Source: Trametes villosa (lineage: Eukaryota; Basidiomycota; Agaricomycetes; Polyporales; Polyporaceae). From it: a stretch of DNA of 64,000 bases. The stretch is taken from positions 124,001-188,000 of the forward strand of contig PUDQ02000081.1 in the NCBI GenBank assembly GCA_002964805.2, written 5' to 3'. The stretch's first letter is position 1. Each line of letters opens with the position of its first letter. Of this stretch, positions 59,972 through 64,000 are shown piece by piece. The notes under the pieces were generated by a model. That model saw only the letters and a list, made by a program, of their open reading frames with translations, was not told where the DNA came from and did no database searches. The position numbers and the translations under genes are program-made.

Positions 59972-61095
59972 TACTACTCTCATATCTACGTGCATGTATC
60001 TCTACTAGTATTCATTTCATCACGATGTATTCCGAAGTGAGCACGAGGGGCGCCCGGGCTTTGAGCAGTCGGAATGTGCTCGCGAGTACGAATGTGCACT
60101 CGACCCGTATTGTGCACGTCGACTGATACTGTTCGACGGGGAGTATTTCTCAATGAACCTGCGCCGTGTACAGGCCGCGTGCATCGAGCGAAGGCGACGC
60201 GAACGTGTCTACGAGCTGAATCGCTGAGCGTGTATGCACTAAGTACTGCTGGGCGCGAGCCACTGTATACTCGATACCGCGCGCGAGGCGCGAGGCTCGC
60301 ATGCGGTTTCTACTTTTCCTTCGTGGCTCGCACTTGAGGTATCCGCCCGCAGGACGACACCTAATTTATAGATAATTGCCGTGCAGTAGTTAACTACGGG
60401 AGATGCTGGCGGTGTGGTAGGGTGTGCCGCCGCCGTTCTCGTACGCGGACCGCAATGATGCTCGAGGGCCACATTTCCCGGCGTCGTTCTTGGTTGTAGG
60501 TATCTCGCGAAATGAGATCTGCAGTGGCCTCCTAGAAGGGCGGCCGCCGGTCGCTGGTCGGAAACTATTCGAGCTTAGAATTTGAAGCTGTCGCAGACTC
60601 CTGGCGTCCGCGGCGACCTGAGAGCATTCTGGAGAACATGAAACCAACTTGATTAGGGGGAGGCGATAGGTATGAACGGGGGCCGACGGCGCGAACGGTA
60701 CCAGAGGGTGCATAACTACGAGGGCGCACGGCGCGAGCAGACTATGAGATGCAATGCTAGTATAGTACAGTCAAAATTAAGTGGCTGAACGCCCCGTGGG
60801 TAAGACGAGAAGGGGGAGATGAGAGCGGCGCGGAACGTCGTGTATGGTCCGGCGAGAGGTGGTTACTATAATACTGCGGTACGAATATATGATACGGGGC
60901 GCGGCGGGGGATATCCTGAGTCAAGGAGTGTGGTGGTAAACGAGCGGCGGCGCGGGGCATATAGCGAAAGCGCGTGGGGGCGGACGGACGTCGTGTATGG
61001 TCCGAAATGAGGAGTTACGGGGGAGGCAGGACTTATGGTAGTAAGTAAGGCGGCCGAACCGCCGCGCGGTGGGTGAAGCTTCGACTTCACCTTAT
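59972..61095. other. 1.1-kb convergent region in the KDZ locus
   Basis: Lies between the KDZ stop and the stop of the acidic-tail gene. A 63-codon plus-strand frame at 60,819-61,010 has VVYGP at both ends because of a 17-bp direct repeat (ACGTCGTGTATGGTCCG near 60,836 and 60,990). I do not consider it a supported gene. Confidence 0.4.
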
Positions 61096-61215
61096 TCAGG
61101 CGTCGTCGTCGTCCTCCTCGTCGTCGTCGTCCTCCTCGTCGTCGCCCTTCTGCTTCTCGCCCTCGCCCTCCTCGTCCTCCTCGTCGTCGTCCTCCTCGTC
61201 GTCGCGACGCGCGCG
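61096..61215. repeat. Asp/Glu-codon repeat (CGTCGTC/CCTCCTC)
   Basis: Plus strand reads CGTCGTCGTC and CCTCCTCGTC repeats, which encode the poly-acidic tail of the minus-strand gene. Confidence 0.7.
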
Positions 61216-62539
61216 CTTTGAGGGTGCCTCGCCGGACTTCTTGCGCTTGACGCCGGCGTCCTTGCGCGGCTTCCGAGCGACCGGGGCCTCCGCGATCTTC
61301 GCCTCATAGTCTTTGCGGACCTTCGCGAGCTGCACCTGGGTGAGGTGAACGAAACAGCAGGTACCGTTGAGGAGATCGTCGCGAAGCGAGCGTAGCTCGG
61401 CGATGTTGGTGTTCAGCTTCGAAGGGGGGCGCCATTGGGGGTGATTCCACCCCTTGATCGTGATGCCGTAGGCCAGCTCGATGTCGCGCGTGAAGTGCTT
61501 GTAGCTCATGCGCACGTTGCGCTGCCCTGTAGACTCCTCTGTGTGATGTAAGCAAGAGAACGTGTTCTGCAGAGGCTGTACTCACCGAGCCCCTCCTGAA
61601 TCAACGATCGGATCTCCTCCTTGAGCCACGCCACCTTCTGCTTCGAGTTCTTGAGCTGGGCTGGATTCGCGCGAGATCAGTGAGGACGGCGCGAAGCGCG
61701 TGGATGAGCGCACTTACAAAAGTAGTCTGTGCCCGCAATCGCCCACGCCTCCGAGATGACGCCAATGCGCTCGGGGTTGAAGTTGCGGAGAGCGCCCCGG
61801 AGGTAATCGCTTAGGGCGTCCGTCGTGAACCAGAAGCGCGGCGCCATGGAGAAGTCGGGGTTGCTGCGGACAACGCAGTAGAACCCTTGGACTCCCACTC
61901 GGGCTTGCAACCCAAGAAGCTGTTCATCAAGAAGTCAGCTGGTGCCGAGCACAAACGGTCGCGCTGACTCACTAGATCCTCGATCGTCTTGCAGACGTGC
62001 GCGACGTCCCGCGTACGGCCTCGCTGGTCCAGCCGGAGGCCGTATTGACGAGAATTGCGCTCGTCCTTCAAGGCGTCGACGAGCTCCTCCTTCTCCTCGC
62101 GGGTGAGCTGCTGATATTCCGACAAGCTCCTCTTGCCCAGATCGACGGCACTCCCACCTTCTGTCAGCGGAGAAGTATCAGCGTGAGATCCCCGTGGGTC
62201 AAGTGAGAGCTTACCGCCGTTCTGGGCAAGGTGATGAATCCACGCGTTGTAAGAGTTCGGCTGCCGAGAGCGCCCGAGCTTGAGCGCCCCGGAGAACATC
62301 GTATTCAGATAGTAATCGGCGCTCTTCCCCGGAAAGCGGTGATGGAGGTTCTGAGCGAAGGCCACGCTCTCGTCATACCAGTGAGCGATCTCCTCCTCGA
62401 TGAGGCCCTTGTTCACGGCTCGGACTTGGGCGATCTCCACCCGTTTCTCGTAGGTGAGCTGGGGCGGCTTACGGTTGGACTTCTTGGCCATAATGGGCCT
62501 CGCGACGATGTTCACGGGCTCCCCATTACGAACGTCCAT
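61096..62539 (-). CDS. Unknown basidiomycete protein with acidic tail, KDZ-adjacent
   Basis: The ATG at 62,537-62,539 gives MDVRNGEPVNIVARPIMAKK. About five exons with in-frame junctions. Blocks: LTYEKRVEIAQVRAVNKGLI, SRQPNSYNAWIHHLAQNGG, SLSEYQQLTREEKEELVDAL, RGRTRDVAHVCKTIEDL, a hydrophobic core VQGFYCVVRSNPDFSMAPRF, MSYKHFTRDIELAYGITIKG, and NIAELRSLRDDLLNGTCCFV. The C-terminus is a basic segment (KPRKDAGVKRKKSG, SKRARR) then about 35 nearly all Asp/Glu residues. I recall similar uncharacterised proteins (pattern: SYNA-type N-terminus, DVA...ND core, M(S/N)Y..(Y/F)..., LRSLRD...L..GTC) in many Agaricomycete genomes, often near transposons, without a known function. Orientation is opposite to KDZ. 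Confidence 0.7.
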
Positions 62540-62821
62540 GGTGGCTGCGCGTGGACGACAGGTGTCAGAAGGGAGTGACAGGTGGTCGCGCGAGAAATGG
62601 AAGACGAGGAAGACGAGAACCTGATCCTCGTGGACAGGTGCAACTTCTTTTACATGACAGGAAGGCGCGCAAGGGGCACTGAGAAACAGAAATTTTTGGG
62701 CCAAGAACAGCAACTGAATGGTATAGCAAGCGAGAGATATGCGACGGAAAAGCGAAAGACAAGCGAACATAGCGTGATTGCATTGTAATACAGTCCGAGA
62801 ATTTTTACCCGACCGCAGCCA
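62540..62821. promoter_or_regulatory. Spacer between two co-oriented minus-strand genes
   Basis: 282 bp separate the stop of the coiled-coil gene from the start of the acidic-tail gene. It should contain the promoter of the latter. Confidence 0.4.
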
Positions 62822-64000
62822 CTACTCCGGAGGCACATCCGTGCACATGGCCTCCACCAGTTCATCGGCGACGGCGGACGGGATGCTGAGGTACTGAACG
62901 AGGTAGAGCTTCCAGCACTCAACCGGGAAGCCTTCAACGAGGTCCCGGAACTCCCTGTGGTAGTTCAACGGCAACCCGTGCTTCTGGAGAACGCTGTGGG
63001 TCTCCTGCCCGATCATGCGGTAAAACGTCAGGGGGCGTGAGCGCGACGGCGACACGCCAAGACTGTCACCGCTGCGGGCCGGAGACGGCGAAGCTGGCGC
63101 TGCCGGGGTGGTGAACGGATAGACCGGAAGCTCCCACTCTCCCTGAGAAGTCGTGGGGCTAGAAGGGACGGAGGAGATATCCGACGTGATTGACGAGCCG
63201 TCGGCGATGACGACGGCCGGCGACGAGGAGATGGGAGTCGCGACGCGGCGGGATGGCGCCGGGCTGATGACCCTAGAAATGGCGGGCGACGTGGCCGAAC
63301 GGCGCGAGACGGCGCTGACCGCAGTCGACGAAGGCGCCGCCGTAGGCGACAAAGCTCCCGTGATCGTGCCCGACGCCGTCGGGAGAGGAGGGACAGGGGT
63401 GTCGGAGCGCGGGACAACGATGGGCGGGATAGCCGAAGTAGAAGAGACGCGGGCTGCACTCTGTGCAGCGGTCGACTGTGGACCGAACGTGGGGCCTGAA
63501 GAATATGAGCTCGTAGTTACTAGCCACGAAGATGTGGACTTACTGGCCAGCGTGGCGGCCGACGTGCGGAGCCGGGCGAGCTCCGCGTCCTTCCTCGCAA
63601 GGGCTTCCTCGAGGTCGCCGACGCGGCCTCGCAGAATGTCACTCTCCAGCTGGAGAGTGGTCTTCTCCTGGAGCAGGACGTCGAAGTCCTCGCGCAGCGT
63701 GTCGAGCTCGTCTTGGAGGTCTTGTTGGTCCTCGCGGAGCTGGACGATCGTGTCGCGGAGGGGGTTGTTGGTCGCAGACTCCGAGACGGGCAGGCCCGTG
63801 TTGCGAGAGGGGCCGTCCCTGTCGACGGACACCCCGGGGTCAGGAGCTGCAGCGAGCATCGACTCGAGCTCGCCGACGGGGCGACCGAAGCACACGAAGC
63901 GAGAAGTGTTGTACTCGGGGGAGGAGAGTAGCGGGCGGGGAGGCGGACGGGAGCTGGCCGGCGTCGGCGTTGGCGGTGCCGTCTGTCGCTCGCTCAACGT
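62822..64000 (-). CDS. Coiled-coil protein of unknown function, 5' end beyond the window
   Basis: Open to the window edge at 64,000. No ATG is seen upstream of SERQTAPPTPTPASSRPPPR, so the true start lies outside. After a Pro-rich region there is a clear heptad coiled coil (TIVQLREDQQDLQDELDTLR, FDVLLQEKTTLQLESDIL, VGDLEEALARKDAELARL), a Ser/Thr/Pro-rich linker, and a compact C-terminal region (LTFYRMIGQETHSVLQKHG, REFRDLVEGFPVECWKLYLV, SIPSAVADELVEAMCTD). A 48-bp GTAAGT...TTCAG segment near 63,500-63,547 is a possible in-frame intron. I recognise no named family. With its co-oriented neighbour and KDZ it may form an accessory cassette (inference). Confidence 0.6.
   Translation of the reverse strand, partial: TLSERQTAPPTPTPASSRPPPRPLLSSPEYNTSRFVCFGRPVGELESMLAAAPDPGVSVDRDGPSRNTGLPVSESATNNPLRDTIVQLREDQQDLQDELDTLREDFDVLLQEKTTLQLESDILRGRVGDLEEALARKDAELARLRTSAATLASKSTSSWLVTTSSYSSGPTFGPQSTAAQSAARVSSTSAIPPIVVPRSDTPVPPLPTASGTITGALSPTAAPSSTAVSAVSRRSATSPAISRVISPAPSRRVATPISSSPAVVIADGSSITSDISSVPSSPTTSQGEWELPVYPFTTPAAPASPSPARSGDSLGVSPSRSRPLTFYRMIGQETHSVLQKHGLPLNYHREFRDLVEGFPVECWKLYLVQYLSIPSAVADELVEAMCTDVPPE

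Overview
The window reads as nuclear DNA of a wood-decaying basidiomycete (Agaricomycetes, probably a white-rot polypore-type fungus). The sequence is GC-rich, genes are dense on both strands, and most introns are 45-70 bp GT..AG introns. The genes include a class II lignin-type peroxidase, heme-thiolate peroxygenases, DUF7918 proteins, a KDZ transposase and fungal forms of SET1, ISD11, URM1, RCF1 and SDS3.

Layout. From 0.2 to 24 kb lies a housekeeping block: ALDH7-type aldehyde dehydrogenase (-), COMPASS methyltransferase SET1 (-), cytosolic seryl-tRNA synthetase (+), a DUF1308 protein (+), a manganese-peroxidase-type gene (-) with one apparently broken splice acceptor, ISD11 (-), a divergent Ser/Thr kinase (+), exopolyphosphatase (+), a HIG1/RCF1 protein (+) and URM1 (-). 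From 24.3 to 40.8 kb, two DUF7918 paralogs in tandem are separated by about 14 kb of mobile DNA. From 41.1 to 50.2 kb come an F-box protein (-), a long SDS3-like Rpd3-complex subunit (+), a one-pass Ser/Thr-rich membrane protein (+) and a DUF4743/Nudix protein (+). From 51.4 to 54.8 kb there are two tandem heme-thiolate peroxidases. From 56 to 64 kb there is a KDZ transposase (+) facing two unfamiliar minus-strand genes, the last running off the window.

The most interesting structure is at 25,900-39,428. I read it as one very large Mutator-like DNA transposon. It has imperfect 22-bp terminal inverted repeats (17 of 22 matching), a perfect 10-bp target duplication (GTTACGACCT at 25,890-25,899 and 39,429-39,438) and GCCGCA/TGCGGC-rich subterminal regions. 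It carries one ten-exon gene of about 2,000 residues that joins a GCM/WRKY-like zinc finger, a MULE DDE core, a USP-like cysteine peptidase with both Cys and His boxes, a PHD finger and an Arg/Gly tail. All the junctions I checked stay in frame. A younger Ty1/copia element (26,237-31,576) with 408-bp LTRs identical by eye and a 5-bp duplication is nested inside it. That element's integrase is frameshifted. Its primer-binding site matches the anticodon arm of a Met tRNA and overlaps the gag start codon.

Functionally, the single-copy genes cover chromatin (SET1, SDS3), translation and tRNA thiolation (SES1, URM1), mitochondrial Fe-S assembly and respiration (ISD11, RCF1) and oxidative chemistry (ALDH7, peroxidase, two peroxygenases). 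All calls are by reading alone. Exon boundaries were inferred by hand, and coordinates of spliced genes are given as start-to-stop spans including introns.
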